DNA from: Vulcanisaeta souniana JCM 11219
Lineage (GTDB): Archaea > Thermoproteota > Thermoprotei > Thermoproteales > Thermocladiaceae
Assembly (NCBI RefSeq): GCF_026000775.1
Contig: NZ_AP026830.1
Location: 1,511,056 to 1,575,055, forward strand
Direction of reading: 5' to 3'
Length of the DNA: 64,000 bases
How positions within the stretch are numbered: position 1 is the first letter of the stretch; every line of letters begins with the position of its first letter. The position numbers and the translations under genes were made by a program. Shown here piece by piece: positions 35,795 through 45,039 of the stretch. Below the pieces are notes generated by a model. The model searched no databases, was not told where the DNA came from, and worked only from the letters and a program-made list of their open reading frames with translations.

Positions 35795-37567
35795 ATGAAC
35801 ATTAAGTACCTAATAGCGCTGGCTCTCGCGGGGTTACTGGCCATGAGTAGCATTGCATACGCGGGTGAGTCATTGAATGCGTATTTTACGGTTAATTACA
35901 TAACCTACCTAAATCCTAATGGGCAAGTGAACAATTATTACATTGAATACACTCTGTCAATATACAACAATGAACCACGCTCAATACCGCTCAACGTCTC
36001 AATGAGCATCCTACCATACTCCAGCGTAATATACACGTCACCAGCGGCCACTGCGATCAATAACAACATGGTAACCTGGATAATAACATTACGGCCATAC
36101 TCAGAGGAGGTTCTCGATGTCAGGTTTAAGCCTGTTTACACATTACTCCCCATAGCTACCCTGGACTACGGGGTACTTGTTAATGGATCAAGCGTGAACT
36201 CAACCGTGGTTAATGGTAACGTGGGCACTAATGTTGAGATATTTATAAACACCACCAATCAGTTACCATTTCCAATAGTGACTACGATAACATTAACAAG
36301 GCAATCAGGATTATTTTATGAATATAATATTACACCAACAATAACCCAGGACTTACTGGGTTACGAGGTTGACTATTGGTTATTCAATACAGAGAATGTG
36401 ACATCCATGTCCTTAAACATGATCACCGAGAACATGGGTCCCTGGCACAGCATAAGGATAAACCCAATAACTGTCCAGACCAGTATTGACCTAAATGAAT
36501 CGATAAAGGCATTAAACGAGTCAATAAACAGCCTAAACTCAACGCTCAATCAATTAGTGTCATTCTCCAGTACCGTAATTAACGCCTCAAGCTTGTCAAG
36601 CAACTATACAACACAGTTCTTTCAATTAATAGCCCTACTTAACCAAACAGCCCAGGTACTTGGTGCATCTGCATATTTAATAAACTCAACATTAATGGTC
36701 GAAGGCCTACTCCAGGCTCAACTTGTTGAGCTTAAGGTTGCGCTTTCAACGGAGGGGCAGATACTGGGTACTGAAGTAAGCGTGATCTCCCAAATAAGGA
36801 GCTTATTGGGTCCCATTGCTAATAATCAACAGAGCTATATCAATGAATTAAATACGTTAAAGCAAGACCTACTCCAAATAGAGAGCTCCACCAATAATGC
36901 AACCTTAATCAGTGAAATAAATAATGCCATAACAATAATAAACCAACTTGAGGGCTCACTAACGGCACTTACCCAGTTATATAATGGGCTCGGTGCTGTC
37001 CAGGATGAACTAACGTCAACACAGGCCCAGGTCAATCAGGCAGTTAACGGTCTAAACTACGCAATAGCAGCCGCCAATGAAAGTGAGACGCTAATAATAA
37101 GCATATCGAATAACCTATACCTGCTCCACAATGAGTTACTTAATTTGACTAATCAATTATTGGCCACATACTTAAGCATATCATCATATCAAACAAGGGC
37201 GTTATCATACATGGCCCAGGTAAACAATTATGAGGAGGAAATTAGAAGCATGATTGTTAATGACGAGGTCGAGGAAACCGTACTGAACACATTGGCGAAG
37301 CAATACCTTAGTTACGTAAGTATCAATGAGACTAATGTTAGTACTGATGTTACTGTGGAGGAGACCTTCATAATTAATATGCCGTCAATTGTGAACACAC
37401 AGTACCTATTGCAACTTATAAATGCGACTACAGCCCAGGGCAATGAGACACAAAGCCCTAGGACTATTGGCATTGTAGTTAATGGTTACTATGGTTATTT
37501 TTTAATAATGGGTATTGCAGTATCAATAATGCTGATATTAATATTAATAAGGAAATTTCGTTACTAA
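35795..37567 (+). CDS. Tail-anchored, coiled-coil surface protein
   Basis: A 590-residue secreted protein. It has a classical signal peptide (MNIKYLIALALAGLLAMSSIAYAG), a beta-rich external domain (30-230: YFTVNYITYLNPNGQVNNYYIEYTL...), a long helical, probable coiled-coil domain (about 235-500: SIKALNESINSLNSTLNQL, QAQVNQAVNGLNYAIAAAN) and a C-terminal span with basic stop (GYFLIMGIAVSIMLILILIRKFRY, quoted in part). It is rich in Asn-X-Ser/Thr. The layout suggests a rod projecting from the membrane. Its place after a permease-less LolD-like ATPase and near an RND exporter suggests it is the external part of an envelope complex. No family recognised. Confidence 0.65.
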   Translation: MNIKYLIALALAGLLAMSSIAYAGESLNAYFTVNYITYLNPNGQVNNYYIEYTLSIYNNEPRSIPLNVSMSILPYSSVIYTSPAATAINNNMVTWIITLRPYSEEVLDVRFKPVYTLLPIATLDYGVLVNGSSVNSTVVNGNVGTNVEIFINTTNQLPFPIVTTITLTRQSGLFYEYNITPTITQDLLGYEVDYWLFNTENVTSMSLNMITENMGPWHSIRINPITVQTSIDLNESIKALNESINSLNSTLNQLVSFSSTVINASSLSSNYTTQFFQLIALLNQTAQVLGASAYLINSTLMVEGLLQAQLVELKVALSTEGQILGTEVSVISQIRSLLGPIANNQQSYINELNTLKQDLLQIESSTNNATLISEINNAITIINQLEGSLTALTQLYNGLGAVQDELTSTQAQVNQAVNGLNYAIAAANESETLIISISNNLYLLHNELLNLTNQLLATYLSISSYQTRALSYMAQVNNYEEEIRSMIVNDEVEETVLNTLAKQYLSYVSINETNVSTDVTVEETFIINMPSIVNTQYLLQLINATTAQGNETQSPRTIGIVVNGYYGYFLIMGIAVSIMLILILIRKFRY

Positions 37568-37625
37568 TTATTTTCAATAGGCATGAGTGTTTTCCTTAAA
37601 TAGGGGGTATTAATCGCCTGCTCTT

Positions 37626-38231
37626 GTGCGTAGTAACCGTAATGATTCGATGATGGATGCAGAAAAATACGTAAGTAGGATAATAGAGTTTCTGGGGGAC
37701 GATCCAGATAGGCCGGGTCTAAGGGAGACACCTAGGAGGTTCATAAGCGCCCTTCTTGAGTTAACCCGTGGCTTAAGGGAACCACCGCCTCAGGTTAAAT
37801 TCTTCCCCATGGAGGATAGTAAGTATGTTGGGCGTATCACCGTTAATGACATTGAGTTCACATCATTATGTGAACACCACTTATTACCAGTCATGGGCAC
37901 AGTCACCGTGACTTACGAACCACTCAATAGTGAGGTTCCTGGGTTAAGTAAGGTGGCTAGGTACGTTAAGTGGCTAGCCGCGAGACCCATGCTTCAGGAG
38001 AGGTTCACGGCCAGGCTTGTCAATGAGCTTAAGGAGGTACTTCATGCGAGGTATGTTTATGTTAAGGTCTGTGCATTACACATGTGTGCAATGATCAGGG
38101 GTGTTAAGGATGAGGATATGTACATGACGACGGAAGCATGGTCTGGGGATTTAAGTAATGAGGAATTGATGGAATTAAAACAAACAGTGCATTGCAAGGT
38201 ACCTAGGATAGTCCTAACTAAGGATTATTAA
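37626..38231 (+). CDS. folE: GTP cyclohydrolase I, FolE type
   Basis: A 201-residue enzyme with start GTG. The Zn site is formed by TSLCEHHLLPVMGTV (Cys81, His84) and CALHMCAMIRGV (Cys near 148-153). Substrate motifs are GLSKVARYVKWLAARPMLQERFT, and RPGLRETPRRF at the N terminus; all are standard for type IA. It makes dihydroneopterin triphosphate from GTP, the precursor of pterin cofactors and archaeosine. Many archaea use MptA (FolE2) instead, so a canonical FolE is of note. The next gene, an RNA-binding protein, follows after 26 bases. Confidence 0.93.
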   Translation: MRSNRNDSMMDAEKYVSRIIEFLGDDPDRPGLRETPRRFISALLELTRGLREPPPQVKFFPMEDSKYVGRITVNDIEFTSLCEHHLLPVMGTVTVTYEPLNSEVPGLSKVARYVKWLAARPMLQERFTARLVNELKEVLHARYVYVKVCALHMCAMIRGVKDEDMYMTTEAWSGDLSNEELMELKQTVHCKVPRIVLTKDY

Positions 38232-38257
38232 GAGGTTACTTCCTTAGTTATCCGGAA

Positions 38258-38698
38258 ATGAATCCAGTGGAGCACATTGAATTGAGTACACACGTACATG
38301 CCACAGAGAGCGAGCTAAAGGTCGTTAAGGCATTACTCAATCTATTACCGCCAAGGTACAGGGAGAACCCAGGTATTGTGAGGAGGGAGGGACAGGGGCA
38401 TTTTGGTAATGACATAAATACTATAAAAGCTCAATTTAAGGGCGATGACGCGCTACAGATCACTCAATACATACTTACGATAATTGACCAATTGGACAGA
38501 GAAATAATACTGGTTAGCATAGATAGTAGGTTTGAAGAGGGTAAATTATACCTGAGGTTTAACAAGCAGTTGGCATATAATGGCATAGCCAGGCTTGATG
38601 ATGGTGACGACGTAATTAAGGTAATAATAAAATTCAACCACTGGGTCCTTAAAGATGAGGGTATTGAAAACATAATTAAGCAATTAGTTCATCATTAG
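38258..38698 (+). CDS. Archaeal RNA-binding protein of the COG1325 family
   Basis: A 146-residue protein of the PF01877/COG1325 type, predicted to be an exosome-associated RNA-binding protein. The start VEHIELSTHVHATESELKVVKALLNLLP is characteristic, followed by EGQGHFGNDINTIKAQF, and the late DVIKVIIKFNHWV. It has a compact alpha/beta fold similar to the 5S rRNA-binding ribosomal L5 domain. It probably shares a transcript with folE and converges on ilvD, ending eight bases from it. Confidence 0.83.
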   Translation: MNPVEHIELSTHVHATESELKVVKALLNLLPPRYRENPGIVRREGQGHFGNDINTIKAQFKGDDALQITQYILTIIDQLDREIILVSIDSRFEEGKLYLRFNKQLAYNGIARLDDGDDVIKVIIKFNHWVLKDEGIENIIKQLVHH

Positions 38699-38705
38699 TT
38701 TTTGA

Positions 38706-40400
38706 TTAGGTTTTTGGCAGTGTTACGGCGCCCATGGATGCAGACGTAACTAAGGAAGCATACTTAGCCAAGAGTCCCCTTGTGTATCTAGGCGGTGGTG
38801 GCTGCCAGTTCCTTAACCTCCTCTTGATCTCCTCATCAGGAACAAGAAGGTCTAAACGACCACTCTCGGCATCTATGAGTATCCTATCACCATCCTCGAC
38901 AATTGCTATTGGTCCTCCAACTGCCGCCTCGGGCGCGACGTGGCCTATCATGAATCCTCGTGTAGCACCACTGAATCTGCCATCAGTGACCAACGCAACA
39001 TCCTTACCCAACCCAGCCCCAACTATTGCTGAAGTAACCCTAAGCATCTCCGGCATTCCAGGACTGCCCTTAGGACCCTCATACCTAATGACCACGACAT
39101 CACCAGGCTTAATCTCACCCCTCCTAATGGCCTGGAAGGCATCTTCCTCACTATTAAATGGTCTTGCCCTTCCCTCGAATTTCATTAATTCTGTAGCTGC
39201 TACCTTAATGACCGCTCCCTCGGGTGCTAGAGAACCCTTAAGTATTCTAATGCCACCCCAGGACTTTATTGGGTTACTAACATCCTTAACAATATGCTCA
39301 TGCGGTACATTTGGGAATTTATAGTCCCTTAAATTCTCCTCTAGTGTCTTACCGGTTATCGTAAGTACCTTACCATTGAGTAGACCGGCTTTTAATAGCT
39401 TAATCATGACTAACGGGACTCCGCCGACCGTATCTAGGTCCGCCATTACATAATCACCACCTGGTCTCAAGCTTGCTATGTATGGGGTCCTCCTTGATAT
39501 CCTGTCAAAATCATCAAGACTTAATTTAACTCCAGCCTCGTAGGCAATGGCTAGTAAATGAAGGATTGCGTTTGTTGAGCCGCCCATCGCCATTAATACC
39601 GTTATTGCGTTCTCAAAGGCTTCGTAGGTCATTATGTCCCTGGGCTTTATGCCGAGCTCGATCACGTTCATAAGCGCCACACCGCTTTCTATTGCATACA
39701 TAACTCTCCTGGCTGATGTTGCTGGCGGCGAGGCACTGCCAGGGAGTGCCATACCTAGTGCCTCAGATAGTGCTGCTACTGTGTTGGCTGTGAACAAGCC
39801 TGCGCAGGTTCCATAAGTTGGGTGGGCCCTCTTCTCAATTTCGTAGAGTTCATTCTCTGATATCTTGCCTGCTAGGTAGGCGCCGACGGCCTCATGAACA
39901 TCCTCGATGGTGAGCTTCAAATTGCCATAGAAGCCAGGCTCTGCAGTACCGCCATATAGGTAAACCGCTGGTATGTTTAGCCTTGCCATGGCCATTAAAA
40001 TACCGGGTGTTGTTTTGTCACAGCCGCCAATGCCTATGAAGCCGTCAAATGCATGAGCATTGACCTGGGCCTCTACGGTGTCGGCAATGACCTCCCTACT
40101 CACCAGGCTATATCTCATTCCCTCGGTTCCCATGCCTATGTTGTCATTAACAACTATGGTTGGTACGGTTAATGGGGAACCGCCACCCCTGCGTACTCCC
40201 TCCTTGACGTGGTTGGCCAATTGCAGTGTATGTAAATTACAGGGGCCTGCCTCGCTCCATGCAACAGCAACGGCAACGAGCGGCTTTCCTATATCTTCAT
40301 CTGTAAAGCCTACGGCCCTTAAGAATGCCCTGTGCGGCGCATTTAAGACCCCTGCGTATCTATCTTCACTACGTAGTTTTATCTTGGTCATTGGTAGCAC
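38706..40400 (-). CDS. ilvD: Dihydroxy-acid dehydratase
   Basis: A 564-residue Fe-S dehydratase of the IlvD/Edd family, converting 2,3-dihydroxy-3-methylbutanoate to 2-oxoisovalerate in branched-chain amino acid synthesis. Cluster cysteines are visible in [28 protein letters not shown] and [14 protein letters not shown]. Substrate and metal motifs include [31 protein letters not shown] and [18 protein letters not shown]. In Thermoproteales and Sulfolobales relatives also dehydrate sugar acids such as gluconate, so a dual role is possible. It is monocistronic and convergent with the RNA-binding protein gene. A start two codons later ([12 protein letters not shown]) is possible. Confidence 0.93.
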   Translation of the reverse strand: MLPMTKIKLRSEDRYAGVLNAPHRAFLRAVGFTDEDIGKPLVAVAVAWSEAGPCNLHTLQLANHVKEGVRRGGGSPLTVPTIVVNDNIGMGTEGMRYSLVSREVIADTVEAQVNAHAFDGFIGIGGCDKTTPGILMAMARLNIPAVYLYGGTAEPGFYGNLKLTIEDVHEAVGAYLAGKISENELYEIEKRAHPTYGTCAGLFTANTVAALSEALGMALPGSASPPATSARRVMYAIESGVALMNVIELGIKPRDIMTYEAFENAITVLMAMGGSTNAILHLLAIAYEAGVKLSLDDFDRISRRTPYIASLRPGGDYVMADLDTVGGVPLVMIKLLKAGLLNGKVLTITGKTLEENLRDYKFPNVPHEHIVKDVSNPIKSWGGIRILKGSLAPEGAVIKVAATELMKFEGRARPFNSEEDAFQAIRRGEIKPGDVVVIRYEGPKGSPGMPEMLRVTSAIVGAGLGKDVALVTDGRFSGATRGFMIGHVAPEAAVGGPIAIVEDGDRILIDAESGRLDLLVPDEEIKRRLRNWQPPPPRYTRGLLAKYASLVTSASMGAVTLPKT

Positions 40401-40496
40401 CTTACCTCTCTATCTTAATAACTTTACTATTGAACGTGTTAAATGCAGTATTCGTTACGTAATATTTAATAAACCATGAAGGGATAAAGTAAATGT

Positions 40497-40961
40497 ATGT
40501 CATTTACATTAATGAGTCCAGCCTTTAAGTACGGTGAGCGAATACCAAAGAAATATACGTGTGATGATGTTGATGTGAGTCCACCATTACAATGGTCAAG
40601 TATCCCGCCAGGTACTAAGTCCCTGGTCTTGATAATGGAGGATCCAGATGCCCCAATAGGTGTATTTACGCATTGGGTTCTTTACAACGTACCACCGGAC
40701 AGGACGGGATTACCTGAGAACGTGCCAAAGACACCCACTGTTGAGGGGATTGGCATACAGGGGTTAAATGATTTTGGTAGGGTTGGTTATGGCGGGCCAT
40801 GTCCACCCAGGGGACACGGATCTCACAGGTACTTCTTTAGGTTGTATGCATTAAGTACGGTACCAAGCATCAAGCAGAGGGCATCTAAGGATGAGGTTTT
40901 AAGGATCATAAAGAACAATATAATTGGTACAGCGGAATACATGGGTACGTACTCGAGGTAA
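40497..40961 (+). CDS. PEBP-family protein (YbhB/YbcL, Raf kinase inhibitor-like)
   Basis: A 154-residue phosphatidylethanolamine-binding-like protein. The anion-binding pocket motifs are DPDAPIGVFTHWVLYNVPP (near 52-70) and GPCPPRGHGSHRYFFRLYAL (near 100-119), both nearly canonical for YbhB proteins. No signal peptide, so cytoplasmic. Prokaryotic roles are poorly defined; peptidase inhibition and lipid or metabolite binding are proposed for the family. It is a single gene divergent from ilvD. Confidence 0.92.
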   Translation: MSFTLMSPAFKYGERIPKKYTCDDVDVSPPLQWSSIPPGTKSLVLIMEDPDAPIGVFTHWVLYNVPPDRTGLPENVPKTPTVEGIGIQGLNDFGRVGYGGPCPPRGHGSHRYFFRLYALSTVPSIKQRASKDEVLRIIKNNIIGTAEYMGTYSR

Positions 40962-40995
40962 CCCTTAAAACGTTTTAACGTTATTTACTTAAAAC

Positions 40996-41859
40996 TTAAG
41001 TTTCCGATAGATATCTCCAGGATAATACTATGCCGATTGCCGAGAATATTACTGCGAAGGCTATTAAGTACGCAAAGTCCATAAGTAGGTTAAACCCAGT
41101 TACGCCAAGTAGTAATTGCCTGTTGATGTCATTTACATAGGTCAGTGGATTCACGTAGGCAATTGGCTTAAGCCACCAAGGCATTGACTTAACTGGGTAG
41201 AAGGAGTTGCTTGCGAACATTAGTGGCATGTTTAGTAGGTTCATTATTGCCATCTGTGATTCCCAGGAGGTTGACCTAAGAGCCAGTGTTACGAATAGGG
41301 ATGCGAAGCCCATGGACATTAATGTTAATGCCGCATATGCACCCACTATATCCAGTGGGTTAATTCCTGGGTTTAGTTTCATACCCAGTAGTATGGCTAT
41401 TATTAGGACTATTGTGGCTTGAACAAGGGACCTAATCACGGAATTAAGCACCTTAGCCATCACTATATTGCCCCTAGGTACTGGCGTCGTTAACAACTTA
41501 CTCAGGACACCAAGTCTTCTATCCCACACGATACTCATGCCGCTCTGTAGTGATGTGAATAGTGTTATGAATGATAGCATGCCCACGGCAAGGAATGAGA
41601 AGTAGTCCGTGGTACCGAAGTTGGCCTTGAGTATCTCAGACGCGACTTCATCAATTACCTGCTTAGGTATGTTCAATCCAGGAATGTTAAGTCCACTTGT
41701 GAACATGGTTGCGAAGTTCATGGATTTACCGAAGAAAGCAAGCCAAACAATTGGTTGTATCAACGAGATTATCAATATGACGGGCACCTTATACCACTTG
41801 GCCAACTCCCTATTGGTTAATGCCCAAAGCCCATGCAGTGGGTGTAGTTTCACTGCCAT
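40996..41859 (-). CDS. ABC-2 type export permease
   Basis: A 287-residue membrane protein with about six spans, typical of ABC-2 (DrrB-like) exporters. VILIISLIQPIVWLAFFGKSM is the first span, MLSFITLFTSLQSGMSIVWDRRLGVLSKLLTTPVPRGNIVMAKVL carries the conserved coupling region (WDRRLGVLSKLLTTPVPR), and MFASNSFYPVKSMPWWLKPIAYVNPLTYVND is the family signature before the last spans. It is encoded six bases after the ATPase gene below, so the two form one exporter, perhaps of a drug, lipid or polysaccharide. Confidence 0.92.
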   Translation of the reverse strand: MAVKLHPLHGLWALTNRELAKWYKVPVILIISLIQPIVWLAFFGKSMNFATMFTSGLNIPGLNIPKQVIDEVASEILKANFGTTDYFSFLAVGMLSFITLFTSLQSGMSIVWDRRLGVLSKLLTTPVPRGNIVMAKVLNSVIRSLVQATIVLIIAILLGMKLNPGINPLDIVGAYAALTLMSMGFASLFVTLALRSTSWESQMAIMNLLNMPLMFASNSFYPVKSMPWWLKPIAYVNPLTYVNDINRQLLLGVTGFNLLMDFAYLIAFAVIFSAIGIVLSWRYLSET

Positions 41860-41865
41860 GACTCA

Positions 41866-42873
41866 TCACCTCCTGGCCCTCGCCACGGTTCTCCTAAACT
41901 TCATGAAATCCTCTGAATTACTCTCCTCATCCCTAAGTCTCTTGCCCGTGAACTCTAGGAATACCTCATCCATAGTAGGCTCCTTGATTGTTATGCTCGT
42001 AGCCCTAATACTAAGCTTATTGAGTGCCTCAAGTATTATGGGGGCTGCCGTGCTTCCGCTCCTCACCTTAAAGGTTATCACATTATTCGAAACAGTAACG
42101 CCGGTAACGCCCTCAATGCTCTCCACAATCTTCCTGGCAGTATTAATATCACCATTAATCTCAATCGTCACGATATCACCACCGACCTTCTCCTTTAGCT
42201 CCTTCGGTGTGCCGATGGCAAGTATCTTACCATGATCAATAATTGCAACCCTCTCCGCATACCTATCAGCCTCCTCCAGGTAATGCGTGGTCATGAATAT
42301 GGTCATCCCATACTGCCTCCTAAGCCTATACACATAATCCCAAATGGCAGCCCTCGTCTGGGCATCAAGGCCCAATGTGGGCTCGTCCAGGAAGAGTATG
42401 GCAGGCCTATTAATAAGGCCCATGGCAATCTCCAACCTCCTTCTCATACCACCTGAGTACGTCTCAACCTTCCTATCAGCCGCATAGGAAAGCTCCACCA
42501 AATCAAGCAGCTCAGCAGCCCTCTCCCCAGCCTCCCTCTTGGGTATTCCATACAATGCAGCAACAAGCATCAAATTCTCCCAACCCGTCAAATCCTCATC
42601 AGCCGTGTATTCCTGGGGAACAACACCTATGCTCTCCCTAACCTTAGCCGGTTGTTTCACTACATCATAGCCATTTACTATTGCTGTGCCATCACTTGGC
42701 CTAGTTACTGTGGTTAGCATTTTTATTGTTGTTGTTTTACCGGCACCATTTGGCCCTAAAAATCCAAAGATCTCTCCATAATATACCTCAAAGTTTATGT
42801 GGTCAACGGCTGTGAAGTTCCCATAACGTTTCGCTAGGTTTATTGCCTTAATGGCCGTTTCCATAATGGTCAA
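41866..42873 (-). CDS. ABC-2 exporter ATPase, DrrA-like
   Basis: A 335-residue ABC ATPase. Walker A is FLGPNGAGKTTTIKML, the Q-loop VVPQEYTAD, the signature TYSGGMRRRLEIAMGLINRP, Walker B ILFLDEPTLGLDAQTR and the H-loop MTTHYLEEADRYA. The C-terminal domain (about 225-325) with VTIEINGDINTARKIVESIEGV is the regulatory extension of DrrA/CcmA-type ATPases. It precedes and would energise the ABC-2 permease. Last residues are basic (KFRRTVARARR). Upstream lies a 500-base stretch without intact genes. Confidence 0.94.
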   Translation of the reverse strand: MTIMETAIKAINLAKRYGNFTAVDHINFEVYYGEIFGFLGPNGAGKTTTIKMLTTVTRPSDGTAIVNGYDVVKQPAKVRESIGVVPQEYTADEDLTGWENLMLVAALYGIPKREAGERAAELLDLVELSYAADRKVETYSGGMRRRLEIAMGLINRPAILFLDEPTLGLDAQTRAAIWDYVYRLRRQYGMTIFMTTHYLEEADRYAERVAIIDHGKILAIGTPKELKEKVGGDIVTIEINGDINTARKIVESIEGVTGVTVSNNVITFKVRSGSTAAPIILEALNKLSIRATSITIKEPTMDEVFLEFTGKRLRDEESNSEDFMKFRRTVARARR

Positions 42874-42940
42874 GTAGGCGGTCTACGCCCTAAATATAAA
42901 TCTTTCTCTAAATCGATATCGGATAATCGATCACAGATTT

Positions 42941-43085
42941 AATCCCCTCATCACCTGGGATATATCCAAGTTCCGAGATGGTCTGAGGAATAGTAAGATA
43001 TACGACACATACTGTGGTAAGTGCGGGCATGTGTTTGTACTGCCTAAGATGTATTGCCCGTATTTGCTTTAAACCTGTGGATTAA
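42941..43085 (+). pseudogene. Frameshifted fragment of a DUF35 zinc-ribbon protein
   Basis: Reading from about 42950, the frame gives ITWDISKFRDGLRNSKIYD then TYCGKCGHVFVLPKMYCPY, which matches residues near 35-67 of the intact DUF35 gene at 62036 (26 of 33 identical by eye over the core). One extra base at about 43064 breaks the frame; past it, CFKPVD continues the match before a stop (43083-43085). Both sides of the gene are missing. It is thus a decayed copy or old paralogue, kept only around the zinc-ribbon region. Confidence 0.8.
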
Positions 43086-43374
43086 GTCGCCTGCCTTTAC
43101 GTTGATCTTAAGTTCCATTAATCGTAACTTACTCATCAACTCCTGCCTATGAATTGATCCTCTCCTTTGCGTTTGTTTTGTTGCGCCTTGGTTTATGGTT
43201 TTGGTGCTTGTTATTTTCAATTACACGCTTAGTTGAATTTAGCACTGAATCGGTAGTGGTTTATTAGCCTTGTTGGGGATTTAGTCCTGTGAATGTCTCA
43301 TGGTTCTTGAGACGATAAAGCCATTGAGGATTCGGTGGGCATTAAGGCTAAGGGCAAGAAGCGATTAGGGTGCG
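43086..43374. other. Non-coding stretch within the gene graveyard
   Basis: About 290 bases between two pseudogenes with no intact gene, RNA or repeat that I can support. One minus-strand frame of some 50 codons (about 43040-43215) has no convincing start and matches nothing known to me. The region most likely consists of decayed sequence. Confidence 0.5.
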
Positions 43375-44210
43375 ATGAGCCAAGTAAGCGACCCAAGAAT
43401 CATCGAGGAGGTTATGATGTTAATAGGCGAGTTCCTAGGAAGGGTCGAGAGGCACAGAGACGTGCTGTTAAGCGATTCAAGCGAGCCCTTCGACAACGCC
43501 ATTAACTCACTTAATTAATGGTTAGATAAAATCAGCGAGAAGCCATAAGGATGAGATTGAAAACAAGACCAAGGTCATCGAGGAAGTTCTCAAATTTGAT
43601 GATGACAAGTTTGCGATTTTCCTGTTACTTGCGATTCTCGGAGGATGGTACAGTCGATATTAAGAGGAGGAGTATTACGCTGGCGATTGGCAATTCGAAG
43701 TACGAGCTGTGGAGGGATATTGTCAGGAGGATGAAGGCTCTCAGCTTTGGAGTTAATAATGGTGGGCATAAAAAGAATATAAGAATTTGTTCCTCGAAGG
43801 CCGTTGAGCTCGTCAAGAAGTGGCTCAGTGATACGTTGATTAGGGCAATGATTGAGGATCTTGGTCAATTATTTGATGCGGATAAACTCAGGAACTTGAT
43901 AACGCTGACCAATGCGAGGGTTAGGCCAAAGGGTAAGTCAATAATTGAAATCGTTGATGGTGTGTGGATGGGCGTGCGCATATGTGATGGCTATGTGGAG
44001 CTTAGTATTGTGCGCAGGAGACTTGAGGATGTCAAGGCAGTTCAGGAAAGACTCAGGAGTGCGGGCTATAACACCGAGCCATCCCAGCGAGGTAAAAGGT
44101 TTGTAATCTACATAGGCCAGGACGAAATCGAAAAATGCCCAGAGCTGGTTGCAAAGGTTTGCGAGGTGCTTAGGAGGGTGCATGAGGAGGCAATGAACGA
44201 AAAACATTGA
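43375..44210 (+). pseudogene. Broken gene, PaRep2b-like with LAGLIDADG-like motif
   Basis: Three pieces appear to be one former gene. The first frame starts at 43375 (MSQVSDPRIIEEVMML) and stops in frame at 43516, but continues with WLDKISEK. A shifted frame then reads DEIENKTKVIEEVLKF and DDDKFAIFLLLAIL up to about 43641, where a second shift joins SEDGTVDIKRRSITLAIG and the rest of the frame to 44210. The joined LLLAIL-(S/G)EDGTV followed by ITLAIGNSKYELWRDIV resembles a LAGLIDADG endonuclease-like core, as in PaRep2b-type proteins of Thermoproteales. The final 180-codon frame is open but lacks a credible own start. Confidence 0.6.
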
Positions 44211-44232
44211 AAAAGCTTGGTTAATAGCCAAG

Positions 44233-44263
44233 GCGATGACAAGCCTAAATTGCCCCGCCCAGG
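44233..44263 (+). repeat. Possible degenerate IS-end remnant
   Basis: The string atgacaagcct here matches the IS left end and the relic at 4731-4741 over eleven bases and is followed by a G/C-rich stretch (gccccgcccagggtc) in the place of the IS hairpin. It lies directly downstream of the PaRep2b-like pseudogene. The match is short and may be chance. Confidence 0.3.
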
Positions 44264-44310
44264 GTCCACGGGCCTAAAGCTCTAATTTTACACGGACTTA
44301 AGTCATGTAT

Positions 44311-44991
44311 CTATTTTATTATATGCTTTTTAGCGTCTGGTACGAAATTGTCCAGTGTTATGTGTGGGATGAATTGTCTGATGTAGTCGAAGGCGTTGAC
44401 TATGGGCCAGTTGGTATTGTTGGTGTTGTTTCCACGTAGCTCCACATAACCCGCTCTCCATAATGCCGTTAGTGTATCAGCGTACATCCTCCTGGCCTTA
44501 ATGGCCTCCTCTGCGGCGCCTACTTCCTTTGGCATTACCTTAATTGCTAACTTGGTGTTGCTCATCATCGTTTCCAAGTCTTCCTGGGTGTAATTGTTCC
44601 TAATAACTGGGCATAGACTTGATACTACGAATTCCACGGTGAAGTCGACAAGTTTCAACTCCGGGTCTATTATGTACCTAACTACCCTGGGTAGGTACGG
44701 GAAGGATCTGCAGGTTAATGGCTTATAGAGGGAGTGCACCTTGCAGGTCTTATCCTGAGGGTCGAGGAATGGACAGATCCCTCTTTCGTTCAATTGCATT
44801 AGGTATGACAGGGCCACCCTGACGTCGTTCTTAATATCCGTTATTACATAGCCAGGTTTGAAGGTTAGGTCGTTCACGTCGAGTTCCTCAGCTAATTTAC
44901 TCAGTATTATTACCTCGTGCGGAAACACGGTGACCGGCGATATTGTGCAACAATAACCACAGTTCGGCATGCACTTAAACAGTGCCACCAC
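44311..44991 (-). CDS. YkgJ-family cysteine-cluster protein
   Basis: A 226-residue protein of the CxxCxxxCC (YkgJ/UPF0153) type. CMPNCGYCCTISPVTVFPHE at residues 7-26 (first cluster cysteines) and ICPFLDPQDKTCKVHSLYKPLTCRSFPYLPR near 72-102 (further Cys) match the family's zinc- or iron-binding cysteines. Function is unknown in archaea; some relatives are linked to flagellin lysine methylation or to Fe-S chemistry. It is on the minus strand 48 bases after a HAD hydrolase gene, so the two may be co-transcribed. Confidence 0.83.
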   Translation of the reverse strand: MVALFKCMPNCGYCCTISPVTVFPHEVIILSKLAEELDVNDLTFKPGYVITDIKNDVRVALSYLMQLNERGICPFLDPQDKTCKVHSLYKPLTCRSFPYLPRVVRYIIDPELKLVDFTVEFVVSSLCPVIRNNYTQEDLETMMSNTKLAIKVMPKEVGAAEEAIKARRMYADTLTALWRAGYVELRGNNTNNTNWPIVNAFDYIRQFIPHITLDNFVPDAKKHIIK

Positions 44992-45039
44992 GGGTTCACC
45001 ACCTTGGGTTTACTAATTAAATTGTTTTCTTTCAAGATA

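Noticed and set aside
38734-39324. 196-codon plus-strand open frame within ilvD
   Set aside because: Lies wholly opposite a well-supported dihydroxy-acid dehydratase; Ser/Pro/Thr-rich shadow composition.
41609-42235. 208-codon plus-strand frame across the two ABC-2 exporter genes
   Set aside because: Crosses the boundary of two well-supported opposite genes; shadow frame.
43040-43215. Minus-strand frame of about 50 codons in the graveyard
   Set aside because: No credible start, composition unlike a folded protein and overlap with the DUF35 ghost.
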